NCBI GenBank assembly: GCA_964389805.1
Contig: CAYMFU010000054.1
Span: 1 to 20,779 of the forward strand
Length of the DNA stretch: 20,779 bases
Direction of reading: 5' to 3'
Source of the DNA: JAGTVG01 sp964389805
GTDB lineage: Bacteria; Bacteroidota; Bacteroidia; Cytophagales; Cyclobacteriaceae
The notes under the pieces were generated by a model. The model saw only the letters and a list, made by a program, of their open reading frames with translations. It did not search any database and had not been told where the DNA came from. Of this stretch, positions 1 to 7,235 are shown one piece after another. Numbering within the stretch: the first letter of the stretch is position 1; every line of letters starts with the position of its first letter. The position numbers and the translations under genes were made by a program.

Positions 1-513
1 AGCTGCAACCGCTCCAGTTGAGGCACAAGCAATCAGCAGAGTAATGTTTTTATAATCAAGACGTAATAACCGTCCTATATTTGATCCAAATGCTCCTCCA
101 GTAGAAACGGTGGGACCTTCCAGTCCAACTGAACCACCGAATCCAACAGTTATGGAACTTGTTATAATGGATGCATATATTTGAAAGGACCTGATAATTC
201 CATTGTTTTTCGAAATGGCGTACAAAACATTTGGAATCCCATGACCGACTTTATTCCGAATAATAAATCGAACGATCAGAGATGATGCCAGGAGTCCAAT
301 TGCCGGATAAACTATGTACATGATCTGGAAGTAATCATCAGAAAATCCCCTGGTTAAAAATTCCTGTATTATCCTTACTGAATTTTTAATGATTACAGCC
401 CCTAATCCACCTGCAGTGCCAACGACAATACTCAGGAGGATCATAAATCTTCTATCAGATATGCTACGTTTCCTCCAAAGTAAAATTCTTGTTATCAGCG
501 GTAATTTCTTCAT
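1..513 (-). CDS. ClC-family chloride channel/transporter, N-terminal part (cut by window edge)
   Basis: This reading frame starts at the ATG at 513-511 and stays open for 171 codons to the window edge, so the C-terminal part is missing. It begins with a short basic N-terminus (MKKLPLITRILLWRKR) followed by hydrophobic helices. Two ClC signatures are visible: GHGIP at about residues 91-95, matching the GSGIP selectivity-filter motif, and GLEGP in a Gly-rich helix end at about residues 149-153, matching the G(K/R)EGP motif, with the gating-type Glu kept. ClC proteins move chloride, or exchange chloride for protons, across the inner membrane; which of the two cannot be told from the visible part. 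The gene lies 39 bp downstream of the secreted phosphatase-like gene on the same strand and may be co-transcribed with it. The family call is firm; the transport mode is unknown. Confidence 0.88.
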   Translation of the reverse strand, partial: MKKLPLITRILLWRKRSISDRRFMILLSIVVGTAGGLGAVIIKNSVRIIQEFLTRGFSDDYFQIMYIVYPAIGLLASSLIVRFIIRNKVGHGIPNVLYAISKNNGIIRSFQIYASIITSSITVGFGGSVGLEGPTVSTGGAFGSNIGRLLRLDYKNITLLIACASTGAVAA

Positions 514-552
514 TTTTTAAAATATCGCCTAAAATGCGTCATAGGCTCAAAT

Positions 553-1263
553 TTACTTGGAGTTTTTAAGAACATAGAAAAGATAGAACATTTCTGTGGC
601 AATCTCTTTACTTTTTTCCAGATATAGTTCGGGAGCATCAGAAGTCCCGTCATAAGCCGAAGGATCAAAATAATGAAGAGAAGTCCTGAAATTATTTCCT
701 TTTACAACTGGCAAATTTATGTCAGCATTCGAACATATAATAATCGAACCGAAGTTAATATTGGGATTACTTTTGTCATTATATTTAATGGATCTCAATA
801 TTAAGGGTTCGATGTTATAAGAATACTTTATTTCATATTCCGGATTACTCCCTTCCTGGATCTTATATATAATAAAACCAGCTTTTTCTAATGCTATAAT
901 GGCATTTTTAGAAATTTTAGAAGCGATTATCCCTCCCGAATAGATTTTAACATTTTCTATACCATAATAATACGAAGCTGCCATAGCCCAGGCCTGGACT
1001 ATAACTGATCTTGCCAAATGATCAGTTTCAATAAATATGACCTTTCCAGTATTATCCAATTGTTGTGCTCCTATTAAATAATTTGCAATTTCTTCAAGTA
1101 CAGCCTTCCTTTCAAAAGGGATTTTGCCGTAATCCGGATAAAGGTCTCGTGCATAATTAAAAAGAATGGGATACAATTTATTTGGGCCGGTTGAAGATTG
1201 TTGGGAATAGCATGGATAGGATAAAATGAACACCAAAAATATAAGAATATTTTTCATCGGCAT
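553..1263 (-). CDS. Secreted LMW-phosphatase/ArsC-like protein lacking the catalytic cysteine
   Basis: A 236-residue protein with a probable signal peptide at residues 1-20 (hydrophobic ILIFLVFILS, then CYS-QQ); a second Met at residue 3 is an equally good start. The rest resembles the Bacteroidota proteins annotated as low-molecular-weight phosphatase or arsenate-reductase-like: an IPxERKAVLEEIANY helix, a beta strand leading into the P-loop position, a YYGIENVKIYSGG segment, and a DPSAYDGT...EIATEMFYLF C-terminus. In the active family the P-loop is Cx5RS (CTHNSRRS type). Here residues 79-86 read ETDHLARS, so Arg85 and Ser86 remain but the nucleophilic Cys is Glu79. The downstream SADENCP-like segment is also altered (SNADINLP). 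The protein is therefore probably a non-catalytic, exported relative that may bind a phosphate-like ligand or a partner. Family assignment rests on remembered motif patterns; the function is unknown. Confidence 0.68.
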   Translation of the reverse strand: MPMKNILIFLVFILSYPCYSQQSSTGPNKLYPILFNYARDLYPDYGKIPFERKAVLEEIANYLIGAQQLDNTGKVIFIETDHLARSVIVQAWAMAASYYYGIENVKIYSGGIIASKISKNAIIALEKAGFIIYKIQEGSNPEYEIKYSYNIEPLILRSIKYNDKSNPNINFGSIIICSNADINLPVVKGNNFRTSLHYFDPSAYDGTSDAPELYLEKSKEIATEMFYLFYVLKNSK

Positions 1264-1394
1264 AAGAGTTATATTGCTTTTAACTACGATATTAAGAATA
1301 TAAATGCATTATTGATTAGTATGAATAATAATATTGTTTCGTATTGTCAAAATATTAATTTTTTCGATTATTTTTCCACATTTAGCAACCACTT

Positions 1395-1426
1395 TTTGGC
1401 AAGACGTTAATTTAGTACTAATTTCG
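1395..1426 (+). promoter_or_regulatory. Candidate Bacteroidota-type promoter for the palmitoyltransferase-like gene
   Basis: TTTG at 1395-1398 is followed, after a 20-bp spacer, by TAATTTCG at 1419-1426. This is one mismatch from the Bacteroidota -7 consensus TAnnTTTG, with the usual spacing to the -33 TTTG. It would give a leader of roughly 40 nt before the GTG start at 1473. Pattern match only. Confidence 0.5.
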
Positions 1427-1472
1427 CAACATAGAATTGGAGTTTATAGTTGACAACAAAACTTGAGAGAAG

Positions 1473-2723
1473 GTGGATATTTTTAGTAAAAGAATCAGTA
1501 ACCAGAGTCCCCTTGGTCATTATGCACATGTTCAACCGGGATATTTCATGTTTCCGAAATTAGAGGGGGAAATAGCACCAAGAATGTTTTTTAGAGGAAA
1601 TAAGGTGCTAACCTGGAGTTTGAATAACTATCTAGGATTGGCCAATCATCCTGAAGTAAGGGAAGTTGATGCAAAAGCAGCCAAGGACTGGGGATTAGGT
1701 TATCCGATGGGTGCCAGGATTATGTCTGGTAATTCAAAGTACCATGAGCAATTTGAAAATGAACTTGCTGAATTTGTCAAGAAGAAAGCTGCTTTATTGT
1801 TAAATTATGGATACCAGGGTATAATGTCTATCATTGACACGCTGGTTGACCGGAAGGATGTAATAGTATATGATGCTGAAGCCCATGCAAGTATTGTTGA
1901 TGGAGTCAGATTACATATGGGCAAAAGATTCGTGTATCATCATAATGATATGGAGAGTCTTGAGAAGCAACTCGTAAGAGCTGAGAAAATTTGCAAAGAG
2001 ACTGATGGTGGTATTTTGGTCATCACCGAAGGTGTTTTCGGAATGTCAGGGAATAATGGCGATCTGAAAGGCATAACAGATTTAAAAGATAAATATAGTT
2101 TCAGGATACTCGTTGACGATGCACATGGTTTCGGTACCATGGGGGCGACGGGTGCTGGCCTTCCAGAGGCTATGGGAGTCACAGATAAAATTGATCTTTA
2201 TTTTTCTACATTTGCAAAATCAATGGCCAGTATTGGTGGTTTTATAGCCGGAGATAAAGAAATCATTGAATTCCTGAGGTTTGGCGTCCGATCTCAAATA
2301 TTTGCCAAATCACTTCCTATGCCATTAGTAATAGGAAATCTAAAAAGACTTGAATTGCTCAGGACCAGGCCGGAACTAAAAGAGAATTTATGGAAAATAG
2401 TAAATGCTCTGCAATCCGGGTTAAGAAAAAAAGGATTCAATCTGGGTACTACAGAATCTCCTGTTACACCAGTATTCTTAAGTGGAGGAATTGTAGAGGC
2501 AGCGAACCTGATTTTAGATATAAGAGAAACATATAAGATATTCTGTTCTGTAGTTATTTATCCTGTTGTTCCGAAGGATGTGATCATGCTTAGACTAATA
2601 CCTACAGCTGCACATACTTTAGACGATGTAAATGAGACGATTATGGCTTTTGAATCTATTAGCCAGAAATTAAAAAGCGGTCAATATCAGCACGATGGTG
2701 TTGAGGCTGTAATTAATGAATAA
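1473..2723 (+). CDS. Serine palmitoyltransferase-like alpha-oxoamine synthase (sphingolipid or sulfonolipid synthesis)
   Basis: A 416-residue PLP enzyme of the alpha-oxoamine synthase family (SPT, AONS, KBL), which condenses an amino acid with an acyl thioester and releases CO2. Visible family features are the N-terminal NNYLGLANHP segment, a Gly-rich substrate region (GYPMGARIMSG, about 76-86), His138 in EAHASIVDG for cofactor stacking, Asp215 and His218 in VDDAHGFG, and the PLP-binding Lys249 in STFAKSMASIGGF. In Bacteroidota such genes supply either 3-ketosphinganine from serine or the capnine backbone of sulfonolipids from cysteate; the sequence alone does not decide between them. The start is GTG at 1473, preceded by GAGAGAAG, which may serve as a weak ribosome-binding site; no in-frame ATG lies near the natural N-terminus. 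The enzyme is cytoplasmic and of usual length. The ends of the protein after about residue 400 look like an unstructured tail. Confidence 0.85.
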   Translation: MDIFSKRISNQSPLGHYAHVQPGYFMFPKLEGEIAPRMFFRGNKVLTWSLNNYLGLANHPEVREVDAKAAKDWGLGYPMGARIMSGNSKYHEQFENELAEFVKKKAALLLNYGYQGIMSIIDTLVDRKDVIVYDAEAHASIVDGVRLHMGKRFVYHHNDMESLEKQLVRAEKICKETDGGILVITEGVFGMSGNNGDLKGITDLKDKYSFRILVDDAHGFGTMGATGAGLPEAMGVTDKIDLYFSTFAKSMASIGGFIAGDKEIIEFLRFGVRSQIFAKSLPMPLVIGNLKRLELLRTRPELKENLWKIVNALQSGLRKKGFNLGTTESPVTPVFLSGGIVEAANLILDIRETYKIFCSVVIYPVVPKDVIMLRLIPTAAHTLDDVNETIMAFESISQKLKSGQYQHDGVEAVINE

Positions 2724-2816
2724 TAAAAAAAACAGGCTTATTTATTGATTTATAACTATTTTCATTAAATTGCCACAGAAATTATCCATTTTAATAACTA
2801 ATAAATCATATAACAT

Positions 2817-2993
2817 ATGAAAAGATTTGATGAACTTCGTGATTTAGTAATGAATTTAGAGGCTGATTTCCAAAAATTTTATGATAAAGGTAATTCAGCA
2901 GCCGGCACCCGAGTAAGAAAAGGAATGCAAGAACTTAAAAATTTGGCCCAAGACATCCGAGTTGAAGTTCAAGATATTAAAAACAAGGGATAG
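2817..2993 (+). CDS. Histone H1-like DNA-associated small protein
   Basis: A short gene of 58 codons, ATG at 2817 and TAG at 2991-2993. It encodes a charged, helical protein beginning MKRFDELRDLVMNLEADF and containing the segment AAGTRVRKGMQELKNLAQ. This matches the small histone H1-like (Hc1-type) proteins common in Bacteroidota, which are usually 57-60 residues long and carry the same RVRKGMQ core. The predicted role is nucleoid or DNA binding. It lies 93 bp downstream of the palmitoyltransferase-like gene on the same strand and is followed within 25 bp by a strong hairpin terminator, as expected for a short, well-expressed gene. Recognition is by sequence pattern; DNA binding has to be taken from the family. 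Confidence 0.85.
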   Translation: MKRFDELRDLVMNLEADFQKFYDKGNSAAGTRVRKGMQELKNLAQDIRVEVQDIKNKG

Positions 2994-3015
2994 GGAAATC
3001 CTCTAAAAAAGTTAG

Positions 3016-3045
3016 AATCCCGTCAATTGACGGGATTTTTTTTTT
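3016..3045 (+). terminator. Rho-independent terminator between the histone-like gene and dapA
   Basis: A perfect hairpin, AATCCCGTC / GACGGGATT with an AATT loop (3016-3037), runs into a stretch of ten T at 3036-3045, ideal for stopping plus-strand transcription from the histone-like gene. On the minus strand the same stem is followed, five bases later, by six T (3010-3005), so it may also stop dapA transcripts more weakly. The dapA stop codon (3025-3023) lies inside the stem, and its last lysine codons are read from the T tract. Confidence 0.88.
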
Positions 3046-3910
3046 CCTTTAATGCATCCTTTATCTCCTCCTGCAGTTCCTTACTTGCTTTGTCAAGCGG
3101 AGGGCGAACATCTCCAGAGCAAATCCCTAATACCTCCATCAGGAATTTCACACCTGTAGGATTTCCTTCCACGTACATCAGATCATTTATCCTGGAAATT
3201 GAATACAAAATCTTTTGCGCCTTAGCGTAATTATTATCTAATGCATAGTTAACAATATTGCACATCTCACTTGTTAAAGCATTTGCAAGTACACTGATTA
3301 CACCTACCGCTCCAATAGATATTAATGGCAATGTTAAAAAATCATCCCCTGAAATCAAGAGAAAATCATCACTGCTTAGTTTTTTGATCTCAACCGCCTG
3401 ATTGAAATCGCCGGACGCCTCTTTTACACCGATAATATTTGGATGTTGAGAAAGCTCAGCTGTGGATTGAGCAGTCAAATTAACTGAGGTTCTGCCAGGC
3501 ACATTATATAAAATGACTGGCTTTGGAGATTTATCAGCGATCATTATAAAATGCTTGATCAAACCACTCTGTGATGGTTTATTATAATAAGGGCATACAG
3601 ACAATACGGCATCAAATGATTCTTTTGACAGGGCATCAATATGAGATAATGCTTTATCGGTATCATTCCCACCAATTCCCATTATTACCGGTTTATCCCG
3701 ATTGATCTGGTTAACTTTTCTCAAGATCTCAATTTTTTCATTCTCCTTAATGGTTACGGATTCTCCGGTAGTGCCTTGTACCACCAGATAGTCAATCCCC
3801 TGGTCAAGGGTATGTATAACCACTTTCTCAAGTTCATTGAAGTTTACATTTAATTGACCGTCAAAAGGAGTGACCAATGCCACGCCCGTTCCCTTAAAAT
3901 TCTCAGACAT
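3023..3910 (-). CDS. dapA: 4-hydroxy-tetrahydrodipicolinate synthase
   Basis: A 295-residue class I aldolase that joins pyruvate and aspartate semialdehyde in the first committed step of lysine and diaminopimelate synthesis, in the cytoplasm. The full DapA signature set is present: GTTGES at 46-51 (Thr47/Thr48), the YYNKP loop with Tyr109, YNVPGRT with Tyr135 and Arg140, and the Schiff-base Lys163 in GVKEASG. The C-terminal half keeps SGDD and the GVISV strand. Length is normal. The ATG overlaps the 3' end of the upstream DUF6913-like gene by 8 bp, which implies translational coupling in the minus-strand unit ligA - DUF6913-like - dapA. The 3' end runs into the shared terminator hairpin. Confidence 0.96.
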   Translation of the reverse strand: MSENFKGTGVALVTPFDGQLNVNFNELEKVVIHTLDQGIDYLVVQGTTGESVTIKENEKIEILRKVNQINRDKPVIMGIGGNDTDKALSHIDALSKESFDAVLSVCPYYNKPSQSGLIKHFIMIADKSPKPVILYNVPGRTSVNLTAQSTAELSQHPNIIGVKEASGDFNQAVEIKKLSSDDFLLISGDDFLTLPLISIGAVGVISVLANALTSEMCNIVNYALDNNYAKAQKILYSISRINDLMYVEGNPTGVKFLMEVLGICSGDVRPPLDKASKELQEEIKDALKEKKNPVN

Positions 3911-4430
3911 TGTTAACTAAAGCTTTTGTATAGTGTAGAATTTCATGACAAAGTTTTTCGATCCCTACATTTCCCCTGATCTGTATCATAAAATCGTATA
4001 AATCTTTCCTGGTATGGTCTGCCCTTGAAACCCTGCAGCGTGCATTACTTAATGCCATTATATTTTCAATATATACATTGGGTAATGTGTCCAAATGATA
4101 TAGGAAATCAAACCTTAGATTTTTAAAATTATTGAGCTTTTCACTTTTTATTTTACCAAAATTATCGAAATCTTTATCACTGAAAAAATCAATCTTAACA
4201 GGCACAATTTTCAGGTCTACGCGACTATAGCACAGGATCTGTACTTTTTTCCCGGATATCTCCATCTCCTTGGCAAATTCGTCAATGATCTCTGCTTTCC
4301 TTTTTCCTTCCCAGGAATAAATGATACCTATCGATTGGGCCTTCCTGTATGAAATATTATCCCTGGATACAGTGCTTTTTTTTATAGCAAGCTTGGTCTT
4401 ACGTTCAATAAAATGTTTCTTAAAAAGCAT
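3903..4430 (-). CDS. DUF6913-like conserved protein of unknown function
   Basis: A 175-residue soluble protein with no signal peptide or membrane helix. It has a basic N-terminus (KKHFIERKTKLAIKK), an alternating alpha/beta pattern including SIGIIYSWEG and KKVQILCYSR, and a FDFLYHLDTLPNVYIENIMALSNARCRVS segment. This matches the Bacteroidota family annotated as DUF6913, commonly found immediately before dapA. No catalytic motif can be named. It starts 6 bp after the ligA stop and overlaps the dapA start by 8 bp, so it is surely co-transcribed with both. The conserved position between a DNA ligase and a lysine/cell-wall precursor enzyme suggests a housekeeping role, but the function is not known. 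Confidence 0.78.
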   Translation of the reverse strand: MLFKKHFIERKTKLAIKKSTVSRDNISYRKAQSIGIIYSWEGKRKAEIIDEFAKEMEISGKKVQILCYSRVDLKIVPVKIDFFSDKDFDNFGKIKSEKLNNFKNLRFDFLYHLDTLPNVYIENIMALSNARCRVSRADHTRKDLYDFMIQIRGNVGIEKLCHEILHYTKALVNNV

Positions 4431-4436
4431 GTAATA

Positions 4437-6449
4437 TTATTCTTTCAACATTTCTATAAACTCCAATTCGGATATTATTTTAATCCCGAGATCCGTAGCC
4501 TTTTTTAATTTAGTGGGCCCCATTTTTTCCCCGGCGATCAGAAAATCCAATTTATTAGAAATCGAAGATAACACTTTTCCACCATGTTTCTTAATGAGTG
4601 TTTTTAATTCTTCTCTCTCGAAATTTTGAAAAACACCGGAGACCACAAATCCCTTACCGTCAAGAGATTTATTTACGATTTCAGCCATGTTCTCTTCGAC
4701 TTCAAATTTCAGTCCGAAGCCTTTAAGATCTTCAATTAATGCTATGTTTTCTGCTTTATTGAAGTGTTCTACTATACTATCAGCGATTTTTTGACCGATC
4801 TCAGGCGCCTCAATTAGACTAGCATAGGAGGCTTCCATTATATGATCAATATTTCTGAAATGAAGTGCCAGTTTTTCAGCAACAGTTCGCCCGACATATC
4901 TAATGCCTAATCCAAATAATACATTCTCAAAAGGTCTGTTTTTTGAATTTTCGATTCCATAGAGCAAGTTTTGGGTTGATAATTGTTTAAATCCTTCAAG
5001 TTTCATGACATCCTCTGATTTCAGGCGATATAGATCCGCGACATTCTTTGCCAGATCATTGTTGTAAAGCGCCAGTATTGTTTTTTCTCCAAGTGAATTA
5101 ATGTCCATCGCATTGCGTTGAATAAAATGTTCAATTTTACCCATGATCTGGGGTGGACAACTCTTAGAATTAGGGCAATAATGATTAGCTTCACCATCAA
5201 CCCGGACCAGTGGGGTGCCGCATTCCGGGCAATTGGTGATGAATATTATCCGGACCGTTTCTTTCCCCCTTTTTGTATAGTCGACACCGGTAATTTTAGG
5301 AATTATTTCTCCTCCCTTTTCAATGTATACGTAATCGCTGATCTTTAAATCCAGGCGCTCAATTTCGTTTGCATTGTGAAGAGATGCGCGTTTTACGGTA
5401 GTCCCTGCGAGCACAACCGGCTCCAATTGTGCTACGGGAGTTATGGATCCTGTCCTGCCTACCTGGTAGGTTATGCCGTTTAATCTGGTTATGGCATGTT
5501 GTGATTTGTATTTATATGCAATTGCCCAACGTGGAAATTTAGAGGTAAATCCAAGCTTTTCCTGGAGGTCGTATCGATTTAACTTTATTACAATGCCATC
5601 AGTGTCCTGCGGCAAATCATTCCTTTTAAATTCCCAATTCCGGATATATTCAAATATCTCTTTTAATTCAATACATTTCCTATATGTTTTTGATGTATTG
5701 AAACCCCAATCAGATAGTTTCTCCAAGGCATCATAATGCGTATTGACATCAATATTTTCTCCAAGTAACCCATACAAAAAGCAATCAAGTTTCCGTTTTG
5801 CAACAATAGAAGAATCCTGCATTTTCAAAGTTCCGGAAGCCGTATTACGAGGATTAGCCAATAGAGGTTCATCATTTGCTTTTCTTTCATGGTTTAGCTG
5901 ATCGAAGATTTTATGGGGCATAAAAACTTCACCCCTAACCTCGAATAAATCCGGGTAGTCATCTCCCTTTATCTTTAATGGCAAATTCCTGATGGTCTTG
6001 ACGTTAGCTGTAACATCATCCCCTTTTTCTCCATCCCCGCGTGTTACTGCACGTACCATAATGCCTTTTTCATATGCAATGCTAATGGCTACACCATCGA
6101 ATTTTAGTTCACATATATATTCAACAATCTCATCACCAATCATTTTATGTATCCTATTATCAAATTCCTTAATTTCATCCTCAGAATATGTGTTTCCTAG
6201 GGACAGCATCGGAAACTTATGGTAAACTGTTTCAAAACTTTTGGTCACCGTTCCACCAACCCTTTGTGTGGGTGAATAGTCATACTTGAATTCAGGGAAC
6301 TTTGTTTCCAGGCTGCTGAGTTTTTCGAGCAGTTGATCGAATTCAAAATCAGAGATTTCGGATGTATCGTGTTGATAATACTTATCGTTGTAATAATTGA
6401 TTTTATCAATTAATTCTAAAATCTCTATTTGAGCCTGTTTTTTATTCAT
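4437..6449 (-). CDS. ligA: NAD-dependent DNA ligase LigA
   Basis: A 670-residue protein with the complete bacterial LigA layout. The N-terminal Ia domain contains the NAD-binding YYxxD-type motif (NYYNDKYYQHD, about 18-28). The adenylation domain has the active-site Lys116 in KFDG, followed by RGDG (137-140), EVRGEV, NPRNTASGTLK and DGIVIK. The OB fold follows with GRTGSITPVA. The zinc finger uses Cys407, Cys410, Cys425 and Cys431; helix-hairpin-helix motifs occupy about 445-580 (LFGLGIRYVG); and a BRCT domain lies at about 593-668. It seals nicks during replication and repair in the cytoplasm. It is the first gene of the minus-strand unit continuing to the DUF6913-like gene and dapA. A TACATTTG -7-like box lies 37 bp upstream of its start. 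Confidence 0.98.
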   Translation of the reverse strand: MNKKQAQIEILELIDKINYYNDKYYQHDTSEISDFEFDQLLEKLSSLETKFPEFKYDYSPTQRVGGTVTKSFETVYHKFPMLSLGNTYSEDEIKEFDNRIHKMIGDEIVEYICELKFDGVAISIAYEKGIMVRAVTRGDGEKGDDVTANVKTIRNLPLKIKGDDYPDLFEVRGEVFMPHKIFDQLNHERKANDEPLLANPRNTASGTLKMQDSSIVAKRKLDCFLYGLLGENIDVNTHYDALEKLSDWGFNTSKTYRKCIELKEIFEYIRNWEFKRNDLPQDTDGIVIKLNRYDLQEKLGFTSKFPRWAIAYKYKSQHAITRLNGITYQVGRTGSITPVAQLEPVVLAGTTVKRASLHNANEIERLDLKISDYVYIEKGGEIIPKITGVDYTKRGKETVRIIFITNCPECGTPLVRVDGEANHYCPNSKSCPPQIMGKIEHFIQRNAMDINSLGEKTILALYNNDLAKNVADLYRLKSEDVMKLEGFKQLSTQNLLYGIENSKNRPFENVLFGLGIRYVGRTVAEKLALHFRNIDHIMEASYASLIEAPEIGQKIADSIVEHFNKAENIALIEDLKGFGLKFEVEENMAEIVNKSLDGKGFVVSGVFQNFEREELKTLIKKHGGKVLSSISNKLDFLIAGEKMGPTKLKKATDLGIKIISELEFIEMLKE

Positions 6450-6485
6450 ATAACCTTATTTGTTTACAGGTTAAGATTATCATAA

Positions 6486-6521
6486 CAAATGTATAAAAAT
6501 AAAAATGTATTTTTTACATTT
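6486..6521. promoter_or_regulatory. Repeated AAATGTA/TACATTT boxes between ligA and the TetR gene
   Basis: The 97-bp divergent intergenic region has three copies of one heptamer: AAATGTA at 6487-6493 and 6503-6509, and TACATTT at 6515-6521. The last two form a dyad with a 5-bp T spacer, the size of a TetR-type operator. Read on the minus strand, 6493-6486 is TACATTTG, a perfect Bacteroidota -7 box (TAnnTTTG) for ligA; no matching -33 TTG was found at the normal distance. It is a plausible binding site for the neighbouring TetR-family protein, but the AT-rich composition lowers certainty. Confidence 0.4.
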
Positions 6522-6546
6522 ACGTCAACCCTAAGTTCAGGATCAT

Positions 6547-7182
6547 ATGCCACGTAATAATGAGATAGAAAAAGATATACTTAAGGAAGCCACTCAGTTA
6601 TTTTTTGATAAAGGATATAAAAAAGTCACTGTAGACGAACTAGCATCCAGTTTATCTATCAGCAAAAAAACCATATATAAGTACTATGACAGTAAACAGG
6701 ATCTTCTGGAAAAAACGTTTGATGACTGGAAGTCAAATTTATCATCTGAAATCAATGGGATTTTGGATCAGAAGAATATAAGCTTTATTGAAAAGCTTAA
6801 ATCAATGATGAGTCATATTGGTGTTTCTATGGGAAGAATGAATTCAGAATTGATTGTGGACATTCAGGAGAATGTGCCACATTTATGGATCAAAATTAAC
6901 AACTATAAACACGAGGCTGCTTTCCTGAGATTCAATCGACTCATCGATGAAGGAATTGCTAAAGGAAAGATCAAAAAAAATATCAATAAGAGTCTCGTAG
7001 TCGCACTTTATGCATGTGCTATTGAAACTTTGCTGGATCCTAATTTTCTTAATACCCTTCCTCCTGATATGAAAAAGAAACTTCCGAAATACCATTCTGA
7101 TATTTTTGATCAAACCCTGAAGATAATTTATGAAGGAATACTCACAGATGATGCTCTGGATTCTTTGAGTAAATCAGAGTAA
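6547..7182 (+). CDS. TetR/AcrR-family transcriptional regulator
   Basis: A 211-residue regulator. Residues 1-60 form the typical TetR DNA-binding domain: helix ILKEATQLFFDKGYKKVTVDELA, then the helix-turn-helix LSISKKTIYKYYDSKQDLLEKTF (about 36-58). The C-terminal two-thirds is helical and variable, as usual for a ligand-binding and dimerisation domain, with no recognisable ligand specificity. It is divergent from ligA with 97 bp between, and that gap contains heptamer repeats that could be its operator. Downstream it converges on the DegT-family gene with 53 bp between and no clear terminator. The target genes cannot be named; self-regulation is likely from general TetR behaviour, and control of an efflux or membrane-lipid gene elsewhere is possible. 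Confidence 0.9.
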   Translation: MPRNNEIEKDILKEATQLFFDKGYKKVTVDELASSLSISKKTIYKYYDSKQDLLEKTFDDWKSNLSSEINGILDQKNISFIEKLKSMMSHIGVSMGRMNSELIVDIQENVPHLWIKINNYKHEAAFLRFNRLIDEGIAKGKIKKNINKSLVVALYACAIETLLDPNFLNTLPPDMKKKLPKYHSDIFDQTLKIIYEGILTDDALDSLSKSE

Positions 7183-7235
7183 GGGAGGCAAAACATTACA
7201 AGCAGGAACCTTGCATTTAAATTTCACTTAATCAT

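Noticed and set aside
1010..1030. Frameshift or sequencing error as the cause of the missing phosphatase cysteine
   Set aside because: The frame is open over the full family length, flanking motifs align on both sides, and a Glu codon needs more than one change from a Cys codon.
1940..2182. Open frame on the minus strand inside the palmitoyltransferase-like gene
   Set aside because: It lies wholly within a well-supported gene, shows no family motif and has a Pro/Ser-rich composition typical of an antisense reading.
7183..7235. Possible terminator between the convergent TetR and aminotransferase genes
   Set aside because: No stable hairpin with a T tract could be found in the 53-bp gap.
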